From assembly GCA_020698575.1 (NCBI GenBank), contig CM036248.1:21502229-21566228 (forward strand): a DNA stretch of 64,000 nucleotides. The letters are read 5' to 3'. Below the pieces are notes generated by a model. It was not told the origin of the DNA and did not search any database. It worked only from the letters and a program-made list of their open reading frames with translations. The DNA comes from Bostrychus sinensis (Eukaryota > Chordata > Actinopteri > Gobiiformes > Eleotridae). Below, piece by piece: positions 1 to 13,364 of this stretch (positions are counted from its first letter, which is position 1; each line of letters starts with the position of its first letter). The translations under genes and the position numbers were made by a program.

Positions 1-1
1 C

Positions 2-86
2 CGCGCCCTCTTCACCGCTGCAGGCAGCGTGGAGAACCTGGCCGACAGCACTGAATTTACATCAGACACACAAACAGCTCAGCCGG
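2..86 (+). CDS. Internal coding exon, 3' part of an unidentified gene (partial)
   Basis: Reading from position 2, 28 codons stay open and include a stretch like AAGSVENLADSTEFTSD. They are followed by one base (position 86) and a canonical donor, gtgaga, at 87-92. The exon is cut by the window edge, so its true start is unknown. It joins in frame (phase 1) to the terminal exon at 806-1167. The residues are low complexity and polar, with no catalytic or membrane signature, so this looks like the disordered tail of a larger intracellular protein. I do not recognise the family. The exon status rests on the open frame, the donor and the phase match with the next exon. Confidence 0.72.
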
Positions 87-805
87 GTGAGACCACACAC
101 ACAAACACCAGAGGAGTTGCTTTCTCAAAGATATGCTCACATGCTCACCCCATCAAGTGAGGCTACGGGCATGCATACAAATCAACTCATGACTACCAAG
201 TGTGGTCAATGTTGATAGCACTCTCTTCTGCTCAGATCTGTCCCAAAAGAGTGCCAAATGTGGCTGCCTTTCTCTGCTAACCACATGTTGAAAAACACAA
301 AAGAAATTTTCTGCTTATGTACCTTGACTATGAAAGCATTTATCAAAAAAGGGGACATTTAACTCAAGCATTTCAGTAAGGCTTCATTATGCTTTTAAGC
401 ATTTCAAAATTATATTAAAATTGTTATGCTATAACAAAGCATGTGCAATTCAAATATTTTTCTCTGTGGTTCACTAATTTATGTTGTGACTACATAAATT
501 TTGGTACAATACTCCAGCCTGGAACATAAGACACAGAATCACTACACAACACTAGCCGATTAATGGACATTTTACAATGTACAGTTGTCAGACACAAAGC
601 TTTAGTTAATTGTTCATTTTATGTTTATGCTCATTAAACAGCATCTTGATGGCAGATTTTATTGGCACAGGATTACCAAAGCAAAGTACTGCATTTGTTG
701 AATACATTTGGGAATTAATTTAGCCAAAGACATACTCCCTTGTGTAGTTATAATCACATTTTACTTAAAAAAAAAACTCTCTCTCTTTCTCTCTTCTCAA
801 AGCAG
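87..805 (+). other. Last intron of the unidentified left-hand gene
   Basis: The intron runs from the gtgaga donor to a strong acceptor: a pyrimidine-rich CT tract at about 777-800 followed by cag at 803-805. The interior is AT-rich and I see no repeat or exon in it. Confidence 0.7.
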
Positions 806-1167
806 ACCCGCGCAGTGCTCCAGTGTCTCCATCTCCCTTGAGGAAAGCTCCGTCCCAAACAGAGCCAGACACTTCGGTCCCAGGAACACCAGTGGTGCGC
901 TCAGGCTCAGGGGGACGACGTAAACTGGGCTCTCGCCACGGCTGGGGCCTGGGTTTGGCTCGGGGAGGTTCTGGAGTGTCCCACTCCTTTAGTCCTGGTG
1001 ATAACAAGACACCACCCCGCCTCCGCCTGGGCTCCAGTCCACGAGCCTCTAGTGTGCTTTGGGAGGGAGAGAAAGGTGGTACTCCCCCGACCACTGACTC
1101 ACCTCTGTCCAGTCAAGACAGTGTGGAAGGGGAGGAGGGCAGAAGTGAGGAGGATAAGATGGAATAA
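806..1167 (+). CDS. Terminal coding exon of an unidentified gene (disordered Ser/Pro/Gly-rich C-terminus)
   Basis: After the acceptor, two bases complete a codon begun at position 86, and the frame then stays open for about 120 codons to a TAA at 1165-1167. The product is rich in Ser, Pro, Gly and Arg. It has a basic Gly-rich patch (GRRKLGSRHGWGLGLARGG), several SP/TP dipeptides (SPSPLRK, SPRASS, TTDSPLS) and an acidic end (EGEEGRSEEDKME). Such tails are usually intrinsically disordered and phosphorylated; that is inference. The segment is GC-rich compared with the AT-rich flanks, as expected for a real exon. It is immediately followed by AT-rich 3' UTR. I considered a large scaffold, kinase or coiled-coil protein but could not match any family, so no symbol is given. 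Confidence 0.8.
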
Positions 1168-1300
1168 GAGACCACAAGCTATAAAAAAAAGAGTTTATTT
1201 GAATTATATAAAACATTGAATAAGAACTAAAGTCTATTTTCTGGTTGATTGTGTGAAATAGAATAAAATAATAAACCATATTTTTAACTGCTTTTACTGT
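1168..1300 (+). terminator. 3' UTR with overlapping poly(A) signals of the left gene
   Basis: Directly after the stop codon the sequence becomes AT-rich. Two AATAAA hexamers lie at 1262-1267 and 1270-1275, about 100 bases downstream. A further ATTAAA-like motif near 1321 is another option. These fit a short 3' UTR for the + strand gene. Confidence 0.55.
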
Positions 1301-4300
1301 AACTGTATTTAAAATTTCTTTATTAAATGGTATAAAGCAGCAGACCTTCAACGTGTTACTTAAAAAAATACACATCTCCAATGAAACACTGCAGCCTCAT
1401 GGTTAAAGATAGACTTAATCTACCACTAATGCAGATTTGACTTAAGCATTAAAGTTCAGTGCCAGCAGTGCACACTCTTTTCCTCCAAAGTCCTTATAGG
1501 ATTATCTGAAATGTCTGGTGTCCCTGCTGTTCTCTCTCACTTTTAGTTTGCTCACCTAAAGTTCAAAAAACACTTCTTGTCACATATTTAAAGAGCTGCA
1601 CTTTATGGTAAAAAGCATAGTAGGTACTCAAAAGTCAAATATTAACTCACTAGGAGAATTTAAGTAAATTTGAGAGCTGTAATTTTGTAAAGGCTTTGAC
1701 TAGTGGAATATGGAAAACACAAGTTGGTCGCTGATAAGTTTTGTCGTAGGATGTACATGAGCATAAACATGGAGAAAGCAGTCATCTGGCTCCCATATAA
1801 TCCTAATTGCTTTTAAGGTTCTTGTTTTAATCCTGTCATTGATATAATGGCAATTGATCTTCTCTTGTGGCTTAATGAGAAGCCTCTTCACTGTTTTCAC
1901 TGATGCACCAAATGGTGTCAGTGTGGAGTTGTCCAGGCCGCTGCCGTCAAACACAGCCTCACACATACCCAGACAGAAGGATGAAGGGGGAATTAGCATG
2001 CAGCTTTCCAAATGAGCAGACCTGAGAGTTCATTGTGGAGCTAAAAGGGCGCTCTTAGAAGACAGGCAGCTTCGAAAGAGCTTCTATCTGGGAGATTAGG
2101 AGGCCAATACATCAGCATATCCAGTTGGGCAGGGGTCATTTGTTACAGAGTGTACAATATGTGTGTGTGTGTTTGTCTACAGGAGACAACTACTGCATGT
2201 CTTATTTCTTCGGTGAGCCTTACAAACACAACCTGAATTTTGATTTGCAAATGACAAATAGGCTGCTAATACAATTCATGAATTATGTAGTTGTCATGGT
2301 GACATTAATCAAAAAACAGGTCTCTTTTTTTTTCCAAGCTATGAACACTGTGTTTTGTTGAATTGAGATGCATGACAGGGTGTGCGCATGGAGCCGCCTG
2401 AATGAGCACAGGGCAAAGCGATAGCAAGATATTGGTTCTGCCAGTCACTCAGAGGCTTATTATGAGTGCAATGCAACAATCACATGCCCTCGGGCTCATG
2501 TACATGCAGTGCCCACTGACAAAAAGCAAAAGCTAAAGTCCCAGTGCAGGAGGCTTGTGTAGACATTTCTGTGAGGGCACACCTGGGTTACCATTAAAAA
2601 AACATAAAATAGAAGTAATCCTGCTGTGTTCTCTTGAAATGGAGGGAAAATACAGAACATGATTGTCTTTTTGACCTTAATTTATTTATTAGGTTTGCTT
2701 ACTGAAATAATTTATTCTTTTGTGTGTGAAGGCTTTGTCCCTGTGAGAATAACAAGCAGCAAGCAGGAAATGAGACAAAAACATGAGCGATTAAATGTCA
2801 TTTCCATCTCTGAACCCTAAAATGGTGAAGGATGGATGGCTCCTTAGTCTGATTTGTCATGTGGATCTCGAGAGCTCAGCTGCTTAATTATTGAGCACCT
2901 GAGAAAAGCATCACTAACAGCTAACAACACTTTTAAACCATCTTTTGCAGTTTTCGCCTGTCTTTTCCTGTCTCTGTCATGTACACTAAACTGTGTGCAA
3001 ACTTTTTCCATCCCAACTGTGTATTTTCACTCTTCACTTCACTCCCCCCTTTTGCTCCCAGTTCTTTCCTGAGCTATCAAATTTTAATGCCTGTGTCTTA
3101 CTAAAGAGCCTCTAGTGAGTAAAACCTTGCTTTAACCGCTTAAGTGAACTAACTGGACGGACACGGCATCCTAAATGTGGTGCATTAGGTTTTTGTTAAG
3201 ATGAATGAGTCTTCTGAATTCAAATCAAGTAGATATAGCTTCTTCTCTTGCAGTCACACATCACCAGACTTCACTTGTAATTATTAAGAACTTGTAATTC
3301 TGGGATTGTTTTGAGGCCTTTCCTCCCAGCAGAGGCCAGCGCTTGGGCAGACGAGAGTTGAGAGGTGATATTTGATCAAGAAGTGGTGGTGTAATTCAAT
3401 TAATTATATTTTGCCCTAGGCTCTAGAAGAAGAGGAGGGAATAGTTGAGAAGGAAAACACAATACAACCGGCCCGAAAAATAACAAGTAAGAGTAGTGTA
3501 CGTGCACACATCGGCTGACCCCGCAACCTAGACTCCTCACAAAACTGTCAGATTCTCTGTGCTTTCACCGGGCTTTTTCCTCAATGAGGTTAGCCCAAAG
3601 GTGAGTCTCTTCATCTATAACTTCCCCTCCGTCTGCCTCCATCCATCTCTACAACCCCCCACTCCACTATTTCATCATTGCTCCCTCCCGTTGGTTTTTC
3701 TCTAACAGTTTGTCTACGCTGCACACCACCCTCTTGCCTTGCACACTCCCTTTCTCTCCCCCAGTGTATTAAAGGACTTTGACACTCTCAGTAAAAGCTG
3801 ATTTATGCTCCTGGTTGTATCGATCGGTTTCTGCATTAAAGATTATAATTCATTACCCCAGCCTCTTTTAATACATTAAACACTCAAAAATAAAAGAAAC
3901 CCTATAACTCCTCCTCCTACCAAGAAAACACAGCACTTGGGGTGTTTGTGAGACTCTACCTGAGCATACTAACTCACTGTGTGTTATTCACTTCACCTGT
4001 CAGTGGTCATAATGTTATGCCCAGTTGATGTATTCACAAGGCACATAGGCAACACTGCTTTGTCTCCATGTTTGCTTTCTAGACAGTTTGTTCTAACATC
4101 CAAGTCATCCTTTGATCATTTACATAGTTTTCATAAGTACGCCGCCATTATTTGGCCAATGACACAAATATAGAATATGTGCAGATGGGTCAAGTTAAAG
4201 ATTTGTGTACAGCCTGCGTCCATGTCCACTGGCCTGTTTGTCAATACAACTGGCCTCAGCGGGATAGTAAGGATTTAAGAAATGCCATGTGTCCCCTATT

Positions 4301-7156
4301 GATTTTACCCCAAATGGCCGCACCAATTCCCCGCACAAAACAAGATTGCCCTTCCCCATCGCCTTGACAGATTGATTTTGTATCTAGGGCCGTGAGGACT
4401 TGAGGAGCAATCCCTCTGATTCGGGCCTCCTTGCACTGTCTCTCTGACGGACAATTTCCCTCTTCATCCCCCCTTTTCTCCTTCCATTAAAGGACTCTTC
4501 TTACCTTCGAGCCCCAACTTCTCCCGCTCTCGTTCCCTCTGACAGGCTTTCAGACAGTAAATCAGCGACATTGATCCAGCACAGCGCCCAAGTGTCCTGG
4601 ATTCTGCTAAAGAGCCATTTTCATTTCACAAGCAGTTTACTGGCCTGGCTGGCGAGCCCCCACCCGTAAACATCGGCCCCTCCCACTTCTCTCGCTTCTT
4701 CTATCACAGCCTCATCCATACACATCGCTACACACCTCACTACCAGACCCTGCAATACTGTAATGCACAATCCGGGTTTCCTGGTGCAACATATCTAGAC
4801 CAGACTGACCCTACTGTAACGTTTTCTTGAATAACTTATATCTAATGCATTCTGGTTCTTGTTTTTGTCCTAGTGGCATGTATATAAATGTATCATTTTA
4901 AAATCAGCTATTTTTAATAGATTTTATCTGTGATAACATTTTAGTAGCAGAAAGCACGGAATATCAGTTTCTGCAAGACTCCATGCAAGAATTCATACAT
5001 ATTTTAACATTGCACCAGGCATTAAAATATCATGAATAATCAGGATTGAACATGACTTTGCAGACCTCATACATGAATTATATCAGTCATCATTACCTAT
5101 GACATGATTGTGATGTATTCTTGTAACTGAAAGGTGAGAGAGCAGCAAACTAACTGAAGATAGAAGAAGTGCGCTTTATGAAGTACTGTAATTGAAACAA
5201 AGAAAGTCATGAAATCAGGTCTTTGCTGTCACTGCTGACAAACACTCTGTCGGTTGTTTGATTTTCACAGAAAGAAAAGTTGCAAGTGGTGAAATCAAAT
5301 GTAAATCCGAGCTGAACGGCTGGGCACATTGACATAAACATGCTTTTCAAACGTATTTATTTAATTAGGCCCAGCTACACATCAACTTGTTTTTGAAGCT
5401 ATACATATAAAGTGTAGCTGAATGCCATATAAAAACACTAGGTTGAAATGGTGCAACAGCGTCAGTGATGACTGGAGAACCAACAACCCATGGCTCTGAA
5501 GGGAACAGCTCATAACTGCACATTACATCTCAGGGACCGCAGGGTCAAACTGAAAAACTGCTTCACAGGTGTTCTCAGTTACCTTTTCAATCCATGGTGT
5601 ATCACGTACAAAATAACAGAAAAATAGAGATAAACTAAATCATATAACAACTTTTTTTTACTACTTTAATAAGACTCACAGCTCAATTCTCTTCTAAAAA
5701 AAAAAAATAAAAAAAAAATTATATATTACAATTGAAAACAATGTTGTTGCTCAGGGCATTGCATTTGCACCCAAACTGCTGCTAATTCAACCAATAAATA
5801 ATAATAAATAAAATAAATAACAGCCTTTTGCAAACACTTTGATGGCAGGTTAGGTTAATACTGAGATTAAAGCATAATTAGTGCATGATTCACTTTAGTT
5901 TGATACCTCATTACAAAGTAGTAAGCCTTTTCTGAGTTTTAAATTAATAAACTACGGCTGATACAAAATTCATGTTACAGGCCATACATGCTAACACTGA
6001 TGCCTAGTTCAATATATGCAGAGGTATGTTAAGCCTATTTAAAAATATACCTATTCTTTTTGAGTTCCTTGAAGCTAAGAGTGATATTCCTGTAGATTAT
6101 CCTCAATTGCCTGACAATCCTTGAAGTGATTTTTTTTTATAATGGCTGCTGTGTGATCTGAGTTATATCATTACACATGATATGATCATCTGAATTTTCT
6201 TGCCATATCATCAGACAAAACCATATTTAAATAAATGAGCCTGTCACAGCACAGTTAACTGCAGTGGCCGTGGCTGCACAATGAGCAGCTGAAACCACTG
6301 AGGCTGCTACAATAATAAACATTCACTCAAACAGTAAAACCACCAATTTGCCTTGCCTTGAGTATTTCAACATAGAAACAAAGCAACTGCAGAGCTCTGA
6401 ATAAAATGGCTTTGATTAAATGACACAGTGTTAAAGCAAAGGAGAAAAAGCACAGTAACAAGTGGAAGTTTATTCTCAGTTTCCCGCTGAAAGAACGTCA
6501 AGCTAAACAGCAACACAAATGTTTAAGTACCAAGGAAATGTTGACAAGGCAGTAACCTATTAGAGCGCAGTGAATGGAGCCAGCTACAGCAGTCATCGGG
6601 CCAAAATAATTATTTATCAAACACCTGAACACACAGCCGCCAGATACTGTCATCTGAACAAGCAATGGGCATTTTTCAAGACACATACACTTTTGTCTTT
6701 TTTTAACAGACTGTGAAGGCATAAAAGGCACACATCCATCTGCACACAGGTAATTTTCAGGCCCGAGAGTAGGTATTACCAGTGTATGTTCAGAAAGATG
6801 GCAGGGAATCACCTTCAAGTTAACGAAACAGTTAGCATAATTGGTCTTCATCTGTCATCTCAAACAGAGAGGAATGGGAGGTGGATGGGTAGAGGAGGGC
6901 TTTGGGGGGGATTGCTGACGGGACAGTGATGAAAATTGGTGGTAGGATAATGAGTCTCGTTGTCTTTTCAGCCTTTCGTCCCGTGTCTCTTCTCTCATTA
7001 CTCAGAGTGACTGGTTGGAGGGAAGCTTCACAGTCTGCCGCTTATTAAAAAAAAACACCATGCCTTTAGATGACTTCATCAGCCGTTGCATCCCTCTTTC
7101 TACAGTTTTATTTTCTCCCACTTCTGTTTTGTAATGTGCAGTGATTTGCACATTAA

Positions 7157-7265
7157 TTTGGAATAGGTTTTACACCAGATGCCCTTCCTGACGCAACCCT
7201 CTCCATCTATCCAGGCTTGGAACTGGCACAAAAAGTACAACATCTTCTGACTCCTTATGGCTGGA
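7157..7265 (+). repeat. Short fish SINE module, copy 1
   Basis: This segment has the core ccagatgcccttcctgacgc, then a caaccctctccat block and a cttggaactggcaca block. The same order of blocks occurs at about 49195-49292 and 61691-61795. The three copies differ by scattered substitutions, so they are old dispersed copies rather than a local duplication. From memory this resembles a very common interspersed module of teleost genomes; I cannot name the family with certainty. Confidence 0.65.
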
Positions 7266-10200
7266 TTCAATCTCTCCATCCTCTCTTTCCCACATTTATA
7301 CTCTCTCTGTTTGAACATCCTTCCTCTATCTTGCCCTGCCGTCTGTTTACTTTTTTACCATCCTGTGGAGTGAGGAAGTGGGGCCCAGACAAGCGGGGAA
7401 TCAAAGAGCTCAGGAGAGGAAAGGACGATCCTTTTGTGGCAGATGATGCTTTTACAGAGGGGTTTTCACTCAATTTCCTGTTGATATTCTTTGTTGTTTT
7501 TCCTCGTCATCTGGCTTCCCCACTCCTCCTCCTAACATGTCTGTGGCCGCCACAGCAGATTGGTAAGAATCAATAATGACCATTGTTGCCAGATGAAAAG
7601 CACAGGGCGGGACGGTGGCTTGCTAAACACTTTCATTCACGCAGATCCATGTGTCCTCTTCGCCACGTGACGGTTACACCCCGCAACAAACAATTAAAAT
7701 CTCATAGAGGCGCGCTGTGGGGAGACATATGGTGTGATATGACAGGAAGATGCACAAGCAAATAAAGAAGGAGAAATATTTTGGAGAGGATGAACAGGTG
7801 CAATCATATTTCAAACAAAACACAGACAATATTGTGATACCGCTGCTGACAGTGTGTCTCTTATTGCGTCTCCTTTACATAAATACACAGAGAGGCAAGA
7901 GGCAAATATTCATGTGGAGTGGTCCCCTGGGGCGGCCCGCTCACTGACTCGTATCGCAGCCCGAGAAATAATCAATTCATACACACCACAAGCCTGTGTG
8001 ATTAGTTTTAATAAGCTTTTGTCATTGCCTCATGCATACACACAGGAATCCCAATATTCACATCTCACACAAGACACATTACTCACCGGTCGCCGCAAGC
8101 TTAACACAAAAGCTAAACAGTAATGACACACGATTACAAGTTAAGGGCTTTTCAAACCGATTAGTCTCCATCAGTCTGATTCAGGCTTGTTTTAATTTGT
8201 TTGCAATAGGAGTCAGGTGCAGAATGAATTTAGAGGAGATGGACTTGGCTCAGTGAGATGAACAGCACAATAGCGGGTCTTGGGAGGCAATAGGTGGCAG
8301 CCGAACCAGCTACATGTTGTTTGGGCAAAACATGTCCCAAAGCCAGGTGGGTTGTACAGACTGGGACATGTATGAACAATATAAACAGCTGCTAGAAGCC
8401 AGGCGGAAGATGAAAACAATGGGTAACTGGGGACAAACAACACCAGAAGATGCAATCCTAATGTTTACTTTGATTAGTCAAGGGTTTTTCGAATACCCAA
8501 ACACCATCTCTGCAAACAAAATCATTTTGTGAAGCTTTTGGTGTGGCAGAAACCAAACTGTATCAAAATGAGTAGAAAACAAGGGATGCAATGACAGTTT
8601 GGGCAAAATTGAAATATGCAGTATATGTTAAATGTAAGCTCCTGGTGAGCTCTTTTTACTGCCAAAATATTGCAATAATATTTCTTGTTATATGTTTAGA
8701 GTTGTTGATCTAAAAACCTAAATGCTATCCATAAACATAAGATTCAGTCAGTGCCAAAAGGGCGAAAGTGTATATAACTGCTATAACGTTCTTAACATGT
8801 TAATCCAAATTTAAAAATGTATAAAAATGTATGCTTTACTAACTGAAAAAATACAGTTTTATAGGAAGTCTGACATCATATGAATATCTTATAATAACTT
8901 ATATTAGCTTATAGGACTAAAAATCTTACAAAAGGTCAGATCAAAGTGTGGACCTTTTTTGCATCTCCTGGTGAAGTTAATACATCCCTCAAAATTGTTA
9001 GGACTATGAGTGAGTTTAGGTTTGAAAAGGCCCTTATTCTGCAGCCACAACACAATTTTTCAGGAGAAATGATCATTTCATGCTGAGGCTGGCTCATCAA
9101 ACACACCTCTTATATCTTCAGTCATTAGTGCAGAAAAAAACAGAAACTAATCAACATCTGCAGAACAGTCAGTGTGCACTTCAAAAAAAGCAATCATCCT
9201 TTTTAGGAGATGTCTTCCTGCTGCGGAGGGGTCTTGATCTGCGTCAACAGTGGAAAAAAAAGGAGGAAGAACTAGATGCGTGTATCCACAGCAACCAAAC
9301 CTGACAAATCCACTCTGCTCACAGTTTACTCTTGACAGCAGTTTCTGTGGGAGCACAAAGAGAAAAATTTCAAAATATCAAACAAAGGAATAAAGCATTT
9401 GAACCTAGACATGTACTGGGTGTTAGCATTTTGACTTTTGGTTGCAACGGAGGGATCAGTTAGCGAGGATTAGTCATTTTAGGTCCAGCACGGGCCGAAC
9501 ATGCAAACACACATCAAACGGACAGTGCTTGTGTTGTTCTGGTTTATTGATGGAGACTTGCCTGTAGGACAGTTCCGGTCCATCTAATAGCCAAGTACTG
9601 CTAACGTTCACTAACTAGCTCTAAATCTGCCTCACGCCCATCTAAGGAGTAAGGCATCAACGGCTTCTGTGCACCTTTAAAATGACACTCCTGTATTTAG
9701 GCTTGTTAGTTTAAAAATAACCCCTTTAGTCAACCAGGAAAGTGCTGAGGTTTGTGGAAGGGATGCAGGATTACAGTCTGACACCATGACATTAGCAAAG
9801 GTTTTTATATTAGACCTGCACTGACACAAAGGGGAAAGTAGTAGAATTTGGAATTACTTAAACATTGGTGCTTACATTAAAACCCTTGTTAGCTATGACA
9901 CTTGTGACCAGTGAAGCACACTAATAGTTTTGTCATGCCCGAGCTTTGGATTTCAAATGGACTAAAAGCACTCTATTAGGCTGCCTAATTCAGGTTAAAT
10001 ATAATGGTTTCCAGTCTATTTAATGTAACTCCTGAATTATATCAGTGTTATATAACTAGTGGTCTAGCTTCTCTTCCCCATGCCTAAGCAAAAATAAACT
10101 TAAGCATGTATAATTAAGCTTATTAATACGTCTGAGATTATAGGGCCAGGCTGAAGCATACTTATTCATAGTTGTTCATTTGTTTATGCTAACAAGCTAA

Positions 10201-10429
10201 CTAATGAGCTAATAAATTATTTCACAAAATCCTACCTACAGGTGAAATGCACAGCCTGTATGACTACATAACAGGGTATTGTTATGATTAATGAAATAGC
10301 TGGTCTATGTATACATTTTAGTAAACTGAGAGTTATATTTTTCTGCACTGGATTGTTTTGTAATAAATGTTAGAAACTCAAACAAAAATGCACTCAAGAT
10401 CATGACCCAAAATTGTTTTTGGTCATTCA

Positions 10430-10520
10430 TTCATCTCCGTCCGCTTTATGAAGTTGTGTGTGGCTGGAGGCTATCCCAGCAACTATGGACAGACAATCAT
10501 TCACTCTCTCATTCATTCAC
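10430..10520 (+). repeat. Degenerate interspersed repeat fragment (ggctggaggctatcccagc module)
   Basis: The core ggctggaggctatcccagca and the following acagacaatcattcactct block resemble a module found in many fish interspersed repeats. The copy is short and degenerate. It may be the distal part of the same family as the repeats at 34185-34544 and 55795-56035, where related text (agtcaccaacctcacaaat) is seen. Confidence 0.5.
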
Positions 10521-11572
10521 TAGGGATATTTTAGAGTCTATGATTCCCCCAACACGTGTTCTTGGTCATTACAGAAAATTAATTAATATACATTTGTCTG
10601 AACTGATCAAATCTTGTGTTTATAATGTGTTTATAAGTCAAAATGTACATTTAAGTAAGTTAATATCAGTGCTTTTTGGTGCCAGTGAGCCTGTGAATTA
10701 TTCTCCTTTCATTTAATATTAAGCACCATCTCCTTGTTTTATTTAAATCCTTTAGGACTGCAATTTTTATATATTTTTATGTTTTCCAGTAAAATTTATG
10801 TCTGTCTGAAAATGAAAGTATAAAAGTGAACTGTAACAGCAATAAATCAGGGCTACAGTTGTTTACATGGCCAACATTTTGCTGCTTGTTGCGAGTGAGG
10901 TTCAGTTCAGAAAGTGATTTACTCAGTAACTTTCTGATTGTTTAGGGGGTCCACAGCAGTAGTAGAAGGTGCCAAGTCATATGGGAGAAATAAGTACTTT
11001 ATGAACTCAGAAAGCATGAGATGGTCCTGCCGTCCATCTTTAAGCGAGAGGTGAGTTTGATTTATCACTGTGACATTAGAGGTTAAAGCAGCACTTGTAA
11101 TACCAAGGCTAATTTGAATAATTGAGTGAATGACTGATCATGCATAGAGGCCCAGACTGCTTGGCATTATAACACTATCAATCACAAATGTAATCAAAAC
11201 GAATGGCCAAAGTCATCATGTCAAAGCCGCGGGCCACATTAAAATTTACGTATTTACTAAACTTTAATCAGCCTCTCAGGTCAATCTACAATGATGGCAC
11301 AAGCTCATTACAGAGTAGTTTAAAGGAGGTTGAGTAAGATGAGAAGATGTCTGTCTTAGGAGAGACACTAGAAGAGAATAGGGTAAAATCACTATGTAAC
11401 TTCTCCAAAAGATCAACAGGCATCAACATAAAAAATGTATTTAATTATTATTATTTTATTGAATGTTTTAGTAGGTAAATTGGGCATACTCTATTTAAAT
11501 ATGTGCTAATTTTCCTATGTTAATGGATGGAGCCATGTTTGAAATTCCTAGTTCATTTATTTGACTTATTAA

Positions 11573-12846
11573 TAGGACGGGAATCGATAAAAAAAAATTA
11601 ACTAATTAATCGCAAATCTGAAAAAAGTTATCGCGATTAATAACTACCAGTTATTAATCGTGATTAATCGTATTATGAATTCACGTACAAACACAAAATT
11701 GTAAATTCAGAACATTTATTTTGAATTAACCTTCACATACTTTACTGTAAACTTGTGCAATGCAAACAAAACTTGCAAAGAAAATAAATTAATAGTCTCT
11801 TTGAGACCTGTAACTCAGACAAAGTTTGCCTAAATAAGGTACAACCAACAAATACACAAAACTTACCTAAAAAGAATGTGTAATCTCTTTTAGAACTTTA
11901 ACAAAAATAAGTTTAATTCTTCAATTAATAACAATTGTTGTGGTTAACAACAGTGTAAATACTATGAACTGTGTTACTCCAGTGGTAATTGAACTCATCC
12001 TTGCATAGACTGCACATAACGTTTGTTTTGTCTATATTGCTGTCTGGTGACGATTTGAAGCAGAATTGTCCATTTAGCAATGTGTCTTTTTGGTCACTCA
12101 TGCTGCTTTAGCTCGTTCGAGATGAACTGCGCCTCGCCTGGATTGTGAACGAGAGTGCACTGCCGCAATGAGAGGAGGGGAAATACGCCTGCACTGAACT
12201 GAAGTAGGACAGTTTGTGGCTCAGATCACGCACCATCACGCCCGAAATCCACTCTCTCGCGTGTGTTGGTTTATCCAGGTCAAAACTGTAACTTAAAAAA
12301 AAAAAAAAGAGGCGGGGGAAGAAGGAGAGGAGAGCAGTGAAGTGTCGTGCGTTACGTTTCTGATCAGCACTGAACTCAGATCCAATCACCTGTCCGTTCA
12401 CCGCTGACAGGTGTGCGTTTCCCATCATGCACTGAGCCGTGCAGCCTCCGCAGTTGCTCCTGATGAACTGCGGCGGCTCAGGCGCTGGTTTCGTTTGGAT
12501 CTCACGGTGACCGTCGCACTTGTGGCATCAGAGCAAGTCGGGAACAAGTCGGACACAAATCTAACCGGCGTGCACTGCGCACAGACCGACACTGATCAAA
12601 ACTGCGCAAGTCTGGCTCATCTCGAACGCGTCTGATGGATGGAAACGGAAATGTGTCGTCTTCTACGCTCGCGCGGTGCATTTCTGCCCCGCTGGAAGAC
12701 CCGTGGCGTGTTGCTGCCTCTGTCAGTGTGGTCGTAATATTTTTGTGTATTTGTGATCAAATTAATCGATGCGTCAAATGAAATTAACGCGATTAAATCA
12801 ATAAATTAACGCACTGCGTTATCGCGACAGTTTCCCCAGCCCTATT
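11573..12846. mobile_element. Non-autonomous DNA transposon, hAT-like, with AT-rich ends and a CpG-rich core
   Basis: The left end begins near ataggacgggaatcgat and the right end, read inversely, begins ataggGCTGGGG. These approximate an inverted pair of the GGGCTGGG type common to hAT-like fish elements. Just inside both ends are many alternating blocks of aattaatcg and cgcgattaa. The interior is in two parts: an AT-rich left part (about 11690-12100) and a CpG-rich right part (about 12110-12720). No transposase frame survives. No clean 8-bp target duplication could be read, so the superfamily call is tentative. Confidence 0.55.
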
Positions 12847-12884
12847 AGATAAAAAAAATGGATCTCATTTAAATTATACAATAC

Positions 12885-13364
12885 TGCCAATAGCCTTATT
12901 AGCAACGCACTTTATTGCTTACAGTTGGTCCAGAACACTGCACAGTTTTTAACTGGAAGTAAAAAACATGATCACATGACCCCTATCCTCGCTTCTTTGG
13001 ACTGGTTTCCTGTTCGTTTTAGAATTGATTTTAAGATCTTACCGTTTGTTTTTAAAGCTTTGAATGGAATGGCCCCACAGTACATCACAGACCTCATCCC
13101 AACTTACACACTGGTGTGTTCACTGAGGTCCAAGGGCCAGCTCCAGCTTGTGTTTACCAAGACCAGCCTTAAAACCTGAGGGGACCTGGCCTTCCCTGTG
13201 GTTGGCCATAAAATGGTGGAATGCTCTGCTCCCACAATGAACTGTTTAAAGCCTCGTCTTAAGACCCACTATTATTCTTTGGTTTTTAACTCAGTGTGAG
13301 TTGTGTGGTCCTCTGTTGTCTTTTATTGTTTTGTTTTTATTTATTTTATTGCTTTTTACTTATA
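12885..13364 (+). pseudogene. L2-like LINE, C-terminal end of ORF2 (broken), left part
   Basis: The frame at 12925-13179 encodes the typical end of an L2/CR1-clade ORF2 protein. VQNTAQFLTGSKKHDHMTP is followed by an LASLDWFPVRFRIDFKIL block and an FKALNGMAPQYITDL block. It ends early at a stop around 13177, and a further recognisable piece (CLKPRLKTHYYSLVF) follows at about 13240-13290. The 3' flank continues as T-rich sequence to 13362, where a Tc1-like element has inserted; its continuation is at 14901-15000. This is a dead 5'-truncated copy. Confidence 0.75.

Larger units (their letters stand above)
1301..11572. other. Intergenic, non-coding stretch between convergent genes
   Basis: This is AT-rich DNA with only short chance frames. 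It contains two recognisable repeat pieces (near 7157-7265 and 10430-10520, listed separately) and homopolymer or simple AT tracts near 5640-5820. GC-richer islands at about 4370-4700 and 7560-8000 look less degenerate than their surroundings and may be regulatory, but I can show nothing specific. The last exon and 3' UTR of the macrod1 fragment may lie here and were not located. Confidence 0.5.

Noticed and set aside
806..1167. Assignment of the left gene to a CCDC88-type or kinase scaffold protein
   Set aside because: Suggested only by composition and neighbourhood; no specific motif supports it.
1700..2011. 103-codon - strand open frame, considered as the missing last exon of macrod1
   Set aside because: It has no resemblance to MACROD C-termini, and its phase with exon f could not be supported by a clear acceptor.
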